Shown: positions 35,224-45,074, numbered from the stretch's first letter. The stretch: DNA of 64,000 bases from Streptomyces flaveolus (GCF_000716535.1 NZ_JNWV01000036.1:189635-253634); one strand, 5' to 3'. Made by a program: numbers and translations. The notes: generated by a model not told the origin, from the letters alone.

Positions 35224-35639
35224 GGAGGGGCTCCCCTTCCGATCTTGAACGACGGGGGAAGCGTGCCAATGGACCGTTACGGCGTACGACGCATTCATGT
35301 ATCCTGCAGGTTTCTGTGGGCGCAGAGCCGAAGAGACATCGACGCGCAGGACCGAAGGCACCCCCGACCGGCTGTGAGAGCAACGGGGCTGATGGCACGA
35401 TGAGTCGGGATGAAGCCTGATCGCCATTGGGGTCGATGAGCAGGTCAGCGTCTTCAACCCTCGCGAGAGCCCTGTGGATGAAACCGTTCCTGACGGTGTT
35501 CTCGCGCGGTCTTTCTTCGACATCGACCCTCGCGACGCTGAGGAACCCGACACCCTGCCCTGTTGCGTGTCGACGATCTCACCGGCGGTCAGACGGCTGT
35601 GCTACATCCCAGTCCGAGCCCGGCCAGCGAGTCGTCGAG
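35224..35639. other. Leader of the oxidase gene and unassigned DNA
   Basis: The 35224-35330 part should contain the oxidase promoter. No gene is recognisable in the rest. Confidence 0.35.
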
Positions 35640-35793
35640 CAGACCGGAAGCCATGGGGCGGCGCCTGACGGTCCGTCCGGTTCCGACAGAGGATCGCGTT
35701 CACGACCTCCCGCAGATCACAGGACCCGGGATCTCCGGTCGCTGACCGCGCCACCCTCTCCTGTTTCCAGGCCGTGATCACCGGTTCGATCAA
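35640..35793 (-). pseudogene. N-terminal fragment of an IS5-like transposase
   Basis: MIEPVITAWKQERVARSA, then CDLREVVNAILCRNRTD, correspond to the N-terminal HTH region of IS5-group transposases. In intact members the Arg-Thr-Gly-Cys-x-Trp segment comes next. It breaks off after about 50 residues. Confidence 0.55.
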
Positions 35794-35889
35794 CGCCCAC
35801 TACTCGTCCGCTAACAGCGGCTGACACAGTGAGGTGTGGTGATGCCGTGGACCGTGTCTGTGCGGCCGGTCGAGTCGGTGCGGTGGATG

Positions 35890-36560
35890 GGGGGCATGGC
35901 ATCGCCGTGGATCGTGTCAGATGAGTTGTGGCAGTGGAGCGAGCCGCTGCTGGCGAGGCGGGAGCGCGGGTTCCGGTATCTGGGCCGGAAGCCGTCGCTG
36001 AACCGGCAGGTGTTGTACGGGATCGTGTATGTGCTGCACACGGACATCTAATGGGAGTACTTGCCCCGGGAGCTGGGGTTCGGTTCCGGCATGACGTGTT
36101 GGCGCGGTTGCGGGACTGGAACGAGGCCGGGGTCTGGCAGCAGCTCATCACCGACGGGCATGGAACCTTGTTGGCGGCCATCCTGACTGGTGGGAACCGC
36201 AACGACGTTACCCAGCTCCTGCCTGTGCTGGATGCCGTCCCGCCCGTTCGCGGCCGGGTTGGCCGGCCCCGCCGCAGAGCGGTGACGCTCTACGCGGACC
36301 GCGGCTATGACCACGATCGCTACCGCAAGCAGGTCCGCACCCGCGGCATCGTGCCGGCCATCGCACGATGCGACACCGAGCACGGCTCCGGGCTCGGCGT
36401 CTACCGGTGGGTGGCCGAGCGGACCTTTGCCTGGCTCCACGGCTTTCGGCGGCTGCGTGTGCGCTGGGAACGACGAGCAGGCATCCAAGAAGCGGTTCCT
36501 CGGACTCGCCTGCTGCCTGATCACCCACCGACAACTGAACTCATTGTGTCGGCCGTTGTT
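35890..36560 (+). pseudogene. IS5-family transposase with frameshift and internal deletion
   Basis: MASPWIVSDELWQWSEPLLA through ILYGIV-like VLYGIVYVLHTDI ends at a stop. The next frame supplies RLRDWNEAGVWQQL, fused directly to ITDGHGTLLAAILTGGNRND. The segment with the first catalytic Asp (DGSH) is therefore deleted. LYADRGYDHDRYRKQVRTRG and YRWVAERTFAWLHGFRRLR (last catalytic Glu) are present. Inactive. Confidence 0.8.
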
Positions 36561-36577
36561 AGCCGAGCGGGAAGCGC

Positions 36578-37519
36578 TCAGCGAACGCCGTGGCGGCGTT
36601 TCACCTGCTCCCAGACGCCTGTGTCGCACGGCCCGGCGAGCCGCCGGAACGCCTCGTAGGGCAGTTCGCGCAGCGGGGCCGGCTCGAGCCAGCTGTCCCG
36701 TACGGCGGTCGGGTCCCAGGAGGCCACCGGCATCCGGACATAGTCGGGGTGGCCGCTCTTGTCCGCACTGGTGACCTTGAGCACCTGGGCGTGATGGCGG
36801 AAGGTGCGCACCACCAGACATGGCCTGTCCTTCGAGCCGGTGCCGTCGTCGAAAGGAAGCTCGGCGAACCAGACGTCGCCCGGCGCGGGAGGACGTCCGC
36901 GGAACATCCCGGGATCCGGTGGTACCGACTCCGGACCTTGGCGCGGCGTGGACGCGGGCCCACTTGGCTGACGTACGGATCCGTAACCCGCGCCCGTTCG
37001 TGGCGGGCGCACCGGACCCCATCCGGTGCCCCGGCGCGGCGGCGTCGCAGCGGGGCGGGGCAGGTCGCGGATCCAGGCGCCGAGGAGCAATCCCGTGACC
37101 AGCAGCGACACGCCGGCACCGGCCAGTGCGCTGGAGATGAGGTCGGCGCCGGTCGCCGCCGCGAGGAGAGCACCGCCCAGGCACTCGGCCACCACCAGGC
37201 ATGCCTGGATGCGCACCGAGCTGCCCTTCCCCGCTCGTACCGGCGCGGGCCTCGTGGTCCCGGGCCGGACCGGTTCGGTGGGTTGCGGAGCACGAGAGCG
37301 GGCGCGGGCGTAGGCGATGAGCAGCGCGATCAGCAGGACGCCGACCAGGTCCAGCACATCGGAGAACCCGTAGTCGCCGTCGTCCCGGTAGCCCTTGTCG
37401 TGGCCGAGGACGAACAGGGCCATCGCGGTCAGGCTGGTGAGGGGAAGCCACGCGACGAGCAGGGCGACAGCCAGGACGGCGTACGCCGCGCTGCCGTGTC
37501 GCCCGATGGTCTCCCGCAC
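36578..37519 (-). CDS. Membrane protein with a C-terminal PemK/MazF-like domain
   Basis: 313 residues from GTG 37519, ideally spaced from GGAGG. The N-terminal half has about four transmembrane helices (AYAVLAVALLVAWLPLTSLT, VGVLLIALLIAYA, LVVAECLGGALLAAATG, AGVSLLVTGLLLGAW). A Pro/Gly-rich linker follows, then about 100 residues (210-313) of PemK/MazF type: PGDVWFAELPFDDGTG, RPCLVVRTFRHHAQVLKVTS and a terminal WEQVKRRHG. PemK/MazF proteins are mRNA endoribonucleases. Here no antitoxin gene is adjacent, and the domain is tethered to the membrane, so a toxin role is uncertain. Confidence 0.8.
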   Translation of the reverse strand: MRETIGRHGSAAYAVLAVALLVAWLPLTSLTAMALFVLGHDKGYRDDGDYGFSDVLDLVGVLLIALLIAYARARSRAPQPTEPVRPGTTRPAPVRAGKGSSVRIQACLVVAECLGGALLAAATGADLISSALAGAGVSLLVTGLLLGAWIRDLPRPAATPPRRGTGWGPVRPPRTGAGYGSVRQPSGPASTPRQGPESVPPDPGMFRGRPPAPGDVWFAELPFDDGTGSKDRPCLVVRTFRHHAQVLKVTSADKSGHPDYVRMPVASWDPTAVRDSWLEPAPLRELPYEAFRRLAGPCDTGVWEQVKRRHGVR

Positions 37520-37825
37520 AGACACCTCCCCCCCCGCCCGGCGCCGACAGTACTGCCCTGACCTGCGGCCGGGGAAACCCGCATACAGAAGGGAGCAGTT
37601 GACCGGACGCGTGCGGACCCTCGGCCCGCCGGCAAGGACGACCCCATCTCCCTGCGCGCCCATGCCAGTCCTGAAGGACACGACTACGACGGACGGATCG
37701 CACCAACTGCGCCAGGCCGGAGCGCCAGGCCTGGACAGCGCGGGCCTTTCCCTCGGGAGGCTGTTCCCCAAGCGTCCGGCCGGCCATCGTGACGGAGGAT
37801 CGTCTCGTCGTCCCGGCGTGCGACG
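37520..37825. other. Leader of the PemK-like gene; no other gene
   Basis: GGGGGGGAGGTGTCT lies directly upstream of the gene at 37519. Nothing else is recognised. Confidence 0.35.
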
Positions 37826-38254
37826 GTCGCATGGACCCAGGCCCTCCACATCGACCACTACGTCATCTGCCGCGCCCACCGCATCACCGAACGCCACCTC
37901 GAGCACCTCATGGCCCTGCGCGAACGCACCCGCACCCGCCTGACCCTCGTCGTCAGTGGCCCACCACCGGCCGCCCTGACCACCATCCTCAGCGCCGTCT
38001 GCCACCATGTGATCGACACCCTCGAAGCCGCCCGCCGGCACCTCAACACCGGCGCACCGCCCCGTTCACACGCCTCCAACTACCCCTGGTGGCACCGCGC
38101 CCCCGTTCCCGCCCCTGACAACGAACCCTGGTACGCGCTGCCCTCACGCCCCCGGCGCCCCGCCAGGAGACCCGCTGCCACCACTCCCACCTCCGGCGCG
38201 GCACGGCCTGCCAGTTGCCCGGCCCCAGCACGGCGCCGTCCCCCATCGCGCTGA
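37826..38254 (+). pseudogene. Hypothetical protein fragment
   Basis: An open frame without a proper start reads VAWTQALHIDHYVICRAHRI, ERHLEHLMALRERT, then LTLVVSGPPPAALTTILSAV and TLEAARRHL. It ends in a Pro/Arg-rich tail. It looks like the C-terminal part of a real protein of unknown family, with the 5' end missing. Confidence 0.4.
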
Positions 38255-38899
38255 CGGCCTCACCGACCTTGCCGCCCCCAGCCCGCACCATGAGGCCGTG
38301 GCTCAGCGCATCCACACCCGTATCGCCCATCCCGTCCACGCTGCAGCCGTCGCCATCCGTGCCCTGACCGGTAGCGCCACTGGGCAGCTCCGACGTCCAT
38401 GTGGTGCTCACAGCGGTCGCGCCCGATCAGCACGCGGCTGCCACGCTGACCGCCTCAGCAGTCATGGCTGCGATCCTGGTCGCCCGGGCAGCGGTCCTCC
38501 AGCAGGGCGGCCGAACACAACGCGCCCGCGCTGCTCACCCGCCGCGTCGCCGCAGCACACCCCACGCCGACAAGGACAAGGCCCCATCATCTCCAGCCGC
38601 GCTTTCCGACGATACCTCCTCCGCCGTACGAGAGGCTGAGCAGCACGTTCGCCACTGCTGGCAGCAGCTCCAATCACGCGTCGACCCGCCCGAGTGACCC
38701 TGAGCGAGACAAAGCGGTAGCCAGCGTGGCGATCTGACTACAAAGACATGACGCGAACTTCGCGGAGTCGTGCGGACCTCGGCGAGCCGGCGGCGGCCGT
38801 ACCGCCGCCCGGCAGGTATGGGGGAGACTTGGCAGGGCATCCGGGGTGGGGAGCCGGGGTGCCGCCCGTCGACGTCATGGGCCTTGAAGGGGTGAAAAG
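38255..38899. other. Unassigned stretch upstream of the MscL fragment
   Basis: A plus-strand frame near 38401-38697 (ASAVMAAILVARAAVLQQGG, ending VRHCWQQLQSRVDPPE) has protein-like composition but no recognised family and no good start. The last bases carry the MscL ribosome binding region. Confidence 0.25.
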
Positions 38900-39004
38900 G
38901 TGAAGGGCTTCCGCAGCTTCATCCTGCGCGGAAATGCTGTCGACTTGGCGGTCGGCATCGTGATCGGAGCGGCGTTCACCGCCGTCGTCAACGGTTTCGT
39001 GCTG
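38900..39004 (+). pseudogene. mscL: MscL mechanosensitive channel, first 34 codons only
   Basis: GTG 38900 gives [20 protein letters not shown], then [14 protein letters not shown], the amphipathic N-helix and first transmembrane helix of MscL. After that the frame enters unrelated DNA. The pore-loop and second helix are absent. Confidence 0.75.
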
Positions 39005-39049
39005 CGGGCGGAAGGTGTTCCCCGCACAGCCCTCGCGAACCTGCCGATG

Positions 39050-39705
39050 CCTGCAAGGTGGTGGCCGTCAGCACGGACGATCCCACCGATGCGGTGCGCC
39101 GTCAGGGCTGGCGGCTGCTGCGGTCTGGGCCCCATCCCCGGCAACCGGCCGCAGGGTTTGTACGAGGTGCCCACGGACTATCCCGGCGAGCACCTCGCCG
39201 ACTTTGTGCACGTGGACGAGGAGGCCGGCAGGATCTACGTCGCCCGCCGGGAACCGGCCCGCATCACCGAGTACGTCCTGCCGCTGACCGGGGAACGGCG
39301 GGCGGCACTTCAGGCATACACGCAGGCTTATGGCCGGTCGGTGGCCGCCTACGCAGTCGTCGGCGCGAACCAGGAGGCGGCCGCCGCGCTCGCCGGCACC
39401 GTCTTCACCCCGCGCACCGCCTGTACCAGATGCTGCGCATCCTCGCGGTCCGCGACGCTGCCGACGCCGCCGCCCTGACCGGCCGCTCACCCGCCCAGTG
39501 GGCCGACGCCGGATGGAACCTCGACCCGCTGGGGTCCGACCTGGCCGGGCAGCCGTTCACCGCGAGGGCCGACCCGGCCCGCTGCTGGACGGCCGCCGAG
39601 GCAGCACACCTCGCCGACGCCCAAATCGGCGCAGCGCGCTGCCGCCGGGCTCGGCCGGTGCGGGCTGCGCCGGAACGTCCATGGGACTCGGCTCGGCTGC
39701 GGTGA
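39050..39705 (+). pseudogene. Frameshifted hypothetical gene joined to the MscL fragment
   Basis: Coding-like text moves between three frames. [20 protein letters not shown] comes first, then [40 protein letters not shown] and [21 protein letters not shown] third frame holds [20 protein letters not shown] and RSPAQWADAGWNLDPLGSDL. Joined, these give one protein of about 200 residues of unknown function with two frameshifts. Confidence 0.45.
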
Positions 39706-39744
39706 TGGCCCGGGAGAAGGCCCCCGACCTGTGCACGACCGCCC

Positions 39745-40047
39745 GCGAATGACCTGGACGTTCTAACCGGGCGCGAACGTGCGATCGAACGGGACTTTGG
39801 GAAGATCAAACGCCCCGAGGAACATAAGAAGGAGGTGGACAGTCTCATTCAGGCTCTGCAAGAAGTGAGTCAGACGGATGCCGACTTCGCGGCGGATACA
39901 CATCAAGCTACCGACGAATCGGGGAACGGCCGGATCTTCAATCAATATGTCGAGTTGCACGATCAATATGTCAAGCTGCGAAACGAGCAGGTCGTCAAGC
40001 TCAGAAAATATCTGCAGATGCTGGACGTACACGAATGCCTTTCGTGA
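39745..40047 (+). pseudogene. Low-GC helical protein, 5' end missing
   Basis: An open frame without an upstream start runs from DLDVLTGRERAIERDFGKIK through EEHKKEVDSLIQALQEVSQT to YVELHDQYVKLRNEQVVKLR and a TGA at 40047. It is rich in Lys, Glu and Gln, helical or coiled-coil-like. GC is about 52 percent, clearly below the roughly 70 percent of its neighbours. The only in-frame start is an internal GTG at 39835. Probably the C-terminal end of a gene acquired from another source; family unknown. Confidence 0.5.
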
Positions 40048-40113
40048 CGGCATGACGTCGAAAGGCTGTCCCGTAACTGCGGGTGACCTCTGGCAGGAGA
40101 CTGCCTGCGGCGG

Positions 40114-40330
40114 TCAGCCGAAGAGAAGCTCAACGCCCCTGTCCAAGCAGTAGATGGCGACGACGAGCCGGGTGTCGGCGTCGATGACGACCTGGTGGCC
40201 CTCACACCCATGCCGCACTCCCGCAAGGTGGCAATGGCCCTCAGCGGAGCCGCCGCGGAAGGTTCGCCATTCCGCTTCGCGTCGATGTTCATTCAGACGA
40301 GCGAGTCGGCGCCGTCGTCCAGCCCGGCCA
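40114..40330 (-). pseudogene. Small transposase fragment (DDE_Tnp_4/IS5-like)
   Basis: HCHLAGVRHGCEGHQVVIDA, then DTRLVVAIYCLDR, resemble the first catalytic Asp block (VVIDADTRLVVA) of IS5-like DDE transposases. Only about 60 residues remain. Confidence 0.45.
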
Positions 40331-40372
40331 CCAGCTACGCGGCCAGGGCCGTCTGGGCGATCACCCAATCAC

Positions 40373-41353
40373 TCAGTACGGCGGCGCCGTCAGGCGGGGG
40401 ACGTCGGCGGGGGACAGGTCGGGCCAGGCGCGATGCCAGCGCGCGGGATGGCGCCACCGGCCGGAGGCGTCACGGGCGACGTCGACGCCGACCTCCACCA
40501 CCAGCTGCGGTTCCACCAGCGCGACGTCCCGCTGCTCTCGGCTGCCCCACCCGGCGGAGAACGACCAGCCCATCCATGGATGCTCGTGCCGCCCCGCGAC
40601 GAGCAGACCGGCGAGCGCCGCGCCTGCCTGGCGGGCGAGGGTGGTGGTGCGGCCGACGTACTGGAAACGGCCTTCGTCGTCGTACCGTGCGAGCAACAGC
40701 GTCCCCGGAGCGGTCGGGGAGCCGGTGACCGCGCCGACGATCGCCTCGCTCGTCTCGTGGACCTTGTACTTCCGCCAGCCCCGCACCGACGGCCGGTAGA
40801 CGTCGTCCAGCCGCTTGAAGACCACGCCCTCCATCCCGACCGACGCCCACGCCAGCCACTCGCCCACGGTCTGCGGGTCGGTGGCCGACGGGCACAGCGT
40901 CCACGGCGCGACGAGCCGGCGGGCGGCGAACACCGATTCCAGCGTGGCCCTGCGCCGCCGGTACGGCCACCCGGTCGTGTCCGTCCCCGACAACCTGAGC
41001 AGATCGAATGCCACGAAGTGCGCCGGCCACTCGCCGGCCGCCCGGGCCGCACCGGCACCGCGCCGGGCAAGCCGGTTTTGCAGCTGCTCGAAGGCCAGCC
41101 GGCCCGTGGCGTCCCAGACGACGAGTTCGCCGTCCAGGGCGGTCGCGTCCGGCAGCTGCGCGGCCCCGGCCACGATCTCCGGAAACGAGGCCGCCATCTC
41201 GGTGCCGCGCCTGGAGCGCAGCACCACCCCTCCCGTCTCGACGGAGAGGAGTGCCCGGAATCCGTCCCACTTGGGCTCTGCGGCCCACCCGGCAGGCACG
41301 TCAGGTCTGTCCACGGCAACGGTCAGCATGGGTTCGGGCAGGTTCCAGGTCAC
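40373..41353 (-). CDS. ATP-dependent DNA ligase, LigD ligase-domain type
   Basis: 326 residues from GTG 41353 (VTWNLPEPMLTVAV). Adenylation motif I is EPKWDGFRALL with nucleophile Lys28. Other motifs are RRGTEMAASFPEI, DGELVVWD (motif III), VAFDLLRLSG, MEGVVFKRLDDVY (motif IV) and WRKYKVHET (motif V). An OB-fold part follows, ending DLSPADVPRL. It is a stand-alone ligase without polymerase or nuclease domains, as in many Streptomyces LigD-like paralogues. It seals breaks in non-homologous end joining, usually with Ku. The Ku gene in this window is broken. Confidence 0.93.
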   Translation of the reverse strand: MTWNLPEPMLTVAVDRPDVPAGWAAEPKWDGFRALLSVETGGVVLRSRRGTEMAASFPEIVAGAAQLPDATALDGELVVWDATGRLAFEQLQNRLARRGAGAARAAGEWPAHFVAFDLLRLSGTDTTGWPYRRRRATLESVFAARRLVAPWTLCPSATDPQTVGEWLAWASVGMEGVVFKRLDDVYRPSVRGWRKYKVHETSEAIVGAVTGSPTAPGTLLLARYDDEGRFQYVGRTTTLARQAGAALAGLLVAGRHEHPWMGWSFSAGWGSREQRDVALVEPQLVVEVGVDVARDASGRWRHPARWHRAWPDLSPADVPRLTAPPY

Positions 41354-41455
41354 CGTCGATGTCTTCCACCGCGGCTGGCCGCCGTTTGGGTGCCTTCGGG
41401 CGGGGTTCGAGGGGCGAAGGGACTTGCCGGGAGAGCCGCTGCGGACACTGACGTC

Positions 41456-41647
41456 ATGAGCGAGAGCAGCGAGAAGGCTCACCACCCCGGTGAGATCGTC
41501 CCGCAGTCAGGGATCTACGAATGCGACTGCGGCCAGGGGCATGGGTACAGCACTGACGTGAAGGGGCACCGGTTCCCGCCACTGCACGAGGCCTGCAGCG
41601 GCAGTGGCTGGAAGCTGAAGGCCGCCACCTCCCACCCCGGGCCCTGA
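41456..41647 (+). CDS. Small YjzC-like protein
   Basis: 63 residues from ATG 41456. The middle GEIVPQSGIYECDCGQGHGY and DVKGHRFPPLHEACSGSGW match the short YjzC-type proteins, which have a Cys-x-Cys pair and a conserved PP-x-C segment. Function unknown. It is divergent from the ligase gene. Confidence 0.7.
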   Translation: MSESSEKAHHPGEIVPQSGIYECDCGQGHGYSTDVKGHRFPPLHEACSGSGWKLKAATSHPGP

Positions 41648-42163
<516 letters not shown>

Positions 42164-43186
42164 ATGTCTCATCACCTCGACACCCCGCTGGCGGCGCAGA
42201 ACGGTCAGCTGTTCATCGACGACCTCTATGTCTTCCCCGGCGAGGACAGCACGGTGTTCGTCATGGACGTGAACTCCAACATCACCGGGGTTTACGCCGA
42301 GCCGGGCTTCCACCACGAGGCGCGCTACGAAATCAAGGTACATTTCGACGGCGCCGACCAGGAGACCCTGACCTTCCGGTTTTCCTTCGGCGAGCCCGAC
42401 CCGAACGGAGCGCAGCCGCTGCACCTGCACTCCCTGACCGACACAAACGCCCAAGGCGACGACACCGAAGGCGAGTTGGTGCTGGAAGGCCGTACCGGAG
42501 AGCCTGCCGAAGCGGGTGGTATCCGCGCCTGGGCCGGACGCGTCCAGGAAGCCTTCTATGTTGACCTTTCCCTGCTTGCCGCCGTCAATGGCGCCGTTGG
42601 CAAGGGCACCGCGGTGGACCTGTCGTCCTGGAACCCCCAGGAGGCGCAGAACACCTTCGCAGGTACCACGGTGGAAGCGATCGTCCTCGAAGTCCCGCAC
42701 ACACATGACCGGTTGCGGCCCGGGACCCGTACCGGAGTGTGGTGTGCCACCAAGCTGGCCACCGACGCCGGGGGCTGGAGGCAGATCAACCGGGGCGGCT
42801 ATCCGATGATGTGGCCGATTTTCTGGCCCGACGACACAGACTTTTCGAACCCCGCCAACACCCGCCACCCGTCGGAGGACATCGCCGCCGACGGCCGGGC
42901 GATCGCCGACCAGATCGCCAAGGTGGTCGCGGCCACCGGCACCTCGGCCGACCCCGCAGGTTACGGGGAGAGTGTCGCCGCACAGCTTCTTCCGGACGTC
43001 CTCCCTTATGTGATCGGCACCCCCGCCTCATTCGGCTTCGCCGCCCGCAACGGCCGGACCCGCGCGGACAACGCACCCGAGGTGATGATGTCCCTGGTCA
43101 CCAACATGCCAGTGCCCAGCGGCCTCTCACCGGCCACCACCAAAGCCCAGCGTAACGACCAGTTCCCCTACGTCGTACCGCAGTAG
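42164..43186 (+). CDS. DUF4331 family protein
   Basis: 340 residues from ATG 42164 (MSHHLDTPLAAQNGQLFIDD). Family features are the N-terminal SHHLDTP, LYVFPGEDSTVFVMDVNSN, and WCATKLATDAGGWRQINRGG followed by PMMWPIFWPDD. There is no signal peptide, so a cytoplasmic location is likely here, although other members are exported. Function is unknown; in other bacteria the family is linked to stress and surface proteins. The start has only a weak ribosome binding site. Confidence 0.88.
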   Translation: MSHHLDTPLAAQNGQLFIDDLYVFPGEDSTVFVMDVNSNITGVYAEPGFHHEARYEIKVHFDGADQETLTFRFSFGEPDPNGAQPLHLHSLTDTNAQGDDTEGELVLEGRTGEPAEAGGIRAWAGRVQEAFYVDLSLLAAVNGAVGKGTAVDLSSWNPQEAQNTFAGTTVEAIVLEVPHTHDRLRPGTRTGVWCATKLATDAGGWRQINRGGYPMMWPIFWPDDTDFSNPANTRHPSEDIAADGRAIADQIAKVVAATGTSADPAGYGESVAAQLLPDVLPYVIGTPASFGFAARNGRTRADNAPEVMMSLVTNMPVPSGLSPATTKAQRNDQFPYVVPQ

Positions 43187-43242
43187 GCACGAGGCCCGCG
43201 AAGCTGAGCGGAAGCCTGTGGCGCGGAAGCCGTCAAAGAACT

Positions 43243-43278
43243 GGCTTTGTTCACGAGAACGTTCTCGTGAACAAAGCC
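43243..43278. repeat. 36-bp perfect palindrome between convergent genes
   Basis: GGCTTTGTTCACGAGAAC followed directly by its exact reverse complement (18-bp arms, no spacer). It lies 57 bp after the DUF4331 stop and between that gene and the convergent lectin-like gene. A bidirectional terminator or a protein-binding site is possible. Its GC (47 percent) is far below the surroundings. Confidence 0.9.
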
Positions 43279-43556
43279 ACCGTCGGCGCCTCGGGCTCCG
43301 TGGTGTCTGGAGATGCCGGCCCGTCCGTCCAGGCGGACCTACTTCTCGCCTTGGCGTTGCCGACGTTCGCGTCCCATTCGCTGCCCTGGCCGCCGTCGCC
43401 TCCGCTGTTGCCATGCGCTGCTGATCCGCCGTTCCCGCCGACACCGTAGGACATACCGTCCGCTACGGCAGGGGCGCCGCCGGGACCGAAGGCACCGGGA
43501 CTTCCGGCGTTGCCGCAGTTGGGCCACGGCGGTGAACGACGTTTGCCGGCGCCGGC
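43279..43556 (-). other. Possible fragment of a Gly/Asn-rich protein
   Basis: A minus-strand frame reads PNCGNAGSPGAFGPGGAP, then GMSYGVGGNGGSAAHGNSGG and GQGSEWDANVGNAKA. Composition suggests a repetitive exported protein, but there is no start or stop to define a gene. Confidence 0.3.
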
Positions 43557-44126
43557 CTACGCGCGGTGGAGTTTCCAGTCGCCGACGTTCTGTGCCCGGT
43601 TGTAGTAGGCGTTGGTGCACACGTCGTACTTGCCGCCGGCGGGTCCGTCTCCGTTCGTCTCCAGGAAGCCGCCGTTGTCGCCGTAGGTGTTCCACAGGTG
43701 GATCACGTCGCCGGGCCGCACATGCTGGTCACCGGGGCTGGATGCCTGGGCGAAGAGGCGCCAGCGGCCGGTGCCGGGTGCGCGGTCCTTGTCCTTGGAC
43801 GTCAGGACGTTGAACTTGCCGCCGCTGTTCTTCTGGTCGGCGGTCGCGTGCCCGTTGGTGTCGAGGTAGCCGCCGTCACCGCCGTACAGGTTCCGCAGGT
43901 AGACCAGGTCTCCGCTGACCACGTTGGCACCAATGGCTTTGCCCTCGGCGGAGAGGATCTGCCAGGTTCCGGTGCCCTCCCCCCGCGTGGGCGAGTCCGC
44001 CGTCGACACGTCGTACTTTGCCCCGCCGTCGCTGCTGTTGCCGTTGGTGTCCAGGTAACCGCCCGCCCAGCTGTTGTAGCCGTTCTGCAGGTGCACCTGG
44101 TCGCCATACTTCAACTCGTTCGCCAT
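43557..44126 (-). CDS. Three-repeat beta-trefoil-like (lectin-like) protein
   Basis: 189 residues from ATG 44126 after GAAGGCGAAGC. Three tandem units of about 60 residues start LKYGDQVHLQNGYN, VSGDLVYLRNLYG and RPGDVIHLWNTYG. Each continues with GGYLDTNG (GGFLETNG in the third) and a KYDV/KFNV strand. Spacing and Gly-Asp-x-Val pattern fit a beta-trefoil. There is no signal peptide. Carbohydrate binding is plausible but unproven. The gene converges on the DUF4331 gene, with the long palindrome between them. Confidence 0.75.
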   Translation of the reverse strand: MANELKYGDQVHLQNGYNSWAGGYLDTNGNSSDGGAKYDVSTADSPTRGEGTGTWQILSAEGKAIGANVVSGDLVYLRNLYGGDGGYLDTNGHATADQKNSGGKFNVLTSKDKDRAPGTGRWRLFAQASSPGDQHVRPGDVIHLWNTYGDNGGFLETNGDGPAGGKYDVCTNAYYNRAQNVGDWKLHRA

Positions 44127-45074
44127 GCTTCGCCTTCTCGGTCGACGGAAAGGCATGCGGACGGCTCCCGCCCCGATGGTCAGGTCATTCCCCCCGCAGC
44201 CGTCCAAGTGTCACTGTCCTTCTGCAGCCCTTGACCTGTGTGAATGCCAAACCACCCGTGAAGGGGGCACTGGAAGCGCGACCTAAGATCACAACCAAGG
44301 AACTCCGGCATCATCTGCCCCGATGCGCTCCCGGACTTCATGGCCTAGTCCTGCGCGCAGAGGATATGAAACAGTCTCTGACCTTGTCGTTTATGGTCCG
44401 GCGTTGAACGGGGCCCGCACTTGATCGCTCCGCAGGCTGGCAGGTGCAGACGTGCCGGGCTTCCCTTACGGACCACGCCGAGAGCTGGTCTTCCGGAACG
44501 ATCATCCTTCGGGGCGAACCGAGCAACTCGGAGCCCGTCGTGGTGTTATGGCCGGGGTGGCTCTCTGCCCCCGCCTCGGTGGCGGGTGTAGCCGCAAGCT
44601 CCGCGCCGAAGCCCGCGACCAGCTGGTAGCCGGCCGCGGGGCCGTGGCGGAGCCAGCGCCAGGAATGAGAACCCGGACAGGGAGTGACGACCAGCGCGCG
44701 ACGCACACCCCCGGCCCACTCCACTCCCGTGCACGACGCACTGCGCCGCACGCGCCCGGCTACTACGTGCCGGCCAGCACACCCGTAAGGGCGCGGGCTC
44801 CCACAGAGAGTGAGGTCTGTGGCTGCGGGGGCCCCGTCGAGTTCGACTTCCTTGGCCGTACGGTCCCGAACCCGGCCGATCGATCCGGTGCGCCAGACGG
44901 CGGACAACCCGGGGGTGTGCCAGGTGCTTGAGTCTCGGCCAGGTGCTCGACCCGCAGCTGGACCCATTCGCCAACTGCGTCCCTATCGGGTGAGTACGGG
45001 CGAGTGCTGCGTCGGCCCACCGACGGAGGGAGCGACCATACCGGCAATGGGTTCCTCCGCGGGAAAGGGTCTCC
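44127..45074. other. Long stretch without a recognisable gene
   Basis: I found no family features on either strand in about 950 bases. The flanks are the leader of the lectin-like gene on the left and of the nicotinamidase on the right. Confidence 0.4.

Noticed and set aside
33607..35553. An earlier start for the amine oxidase that would add 110 residues.
   Set aside because: The twin-arginine signal and a good ribosome binding site place the start at 35223; the upstream text is not protein-like.
44127..45074. Several overlapping frames of 150-200 codons in the gap.
   Set aside because: None shows a start signal, motif or consistent codon pattern.
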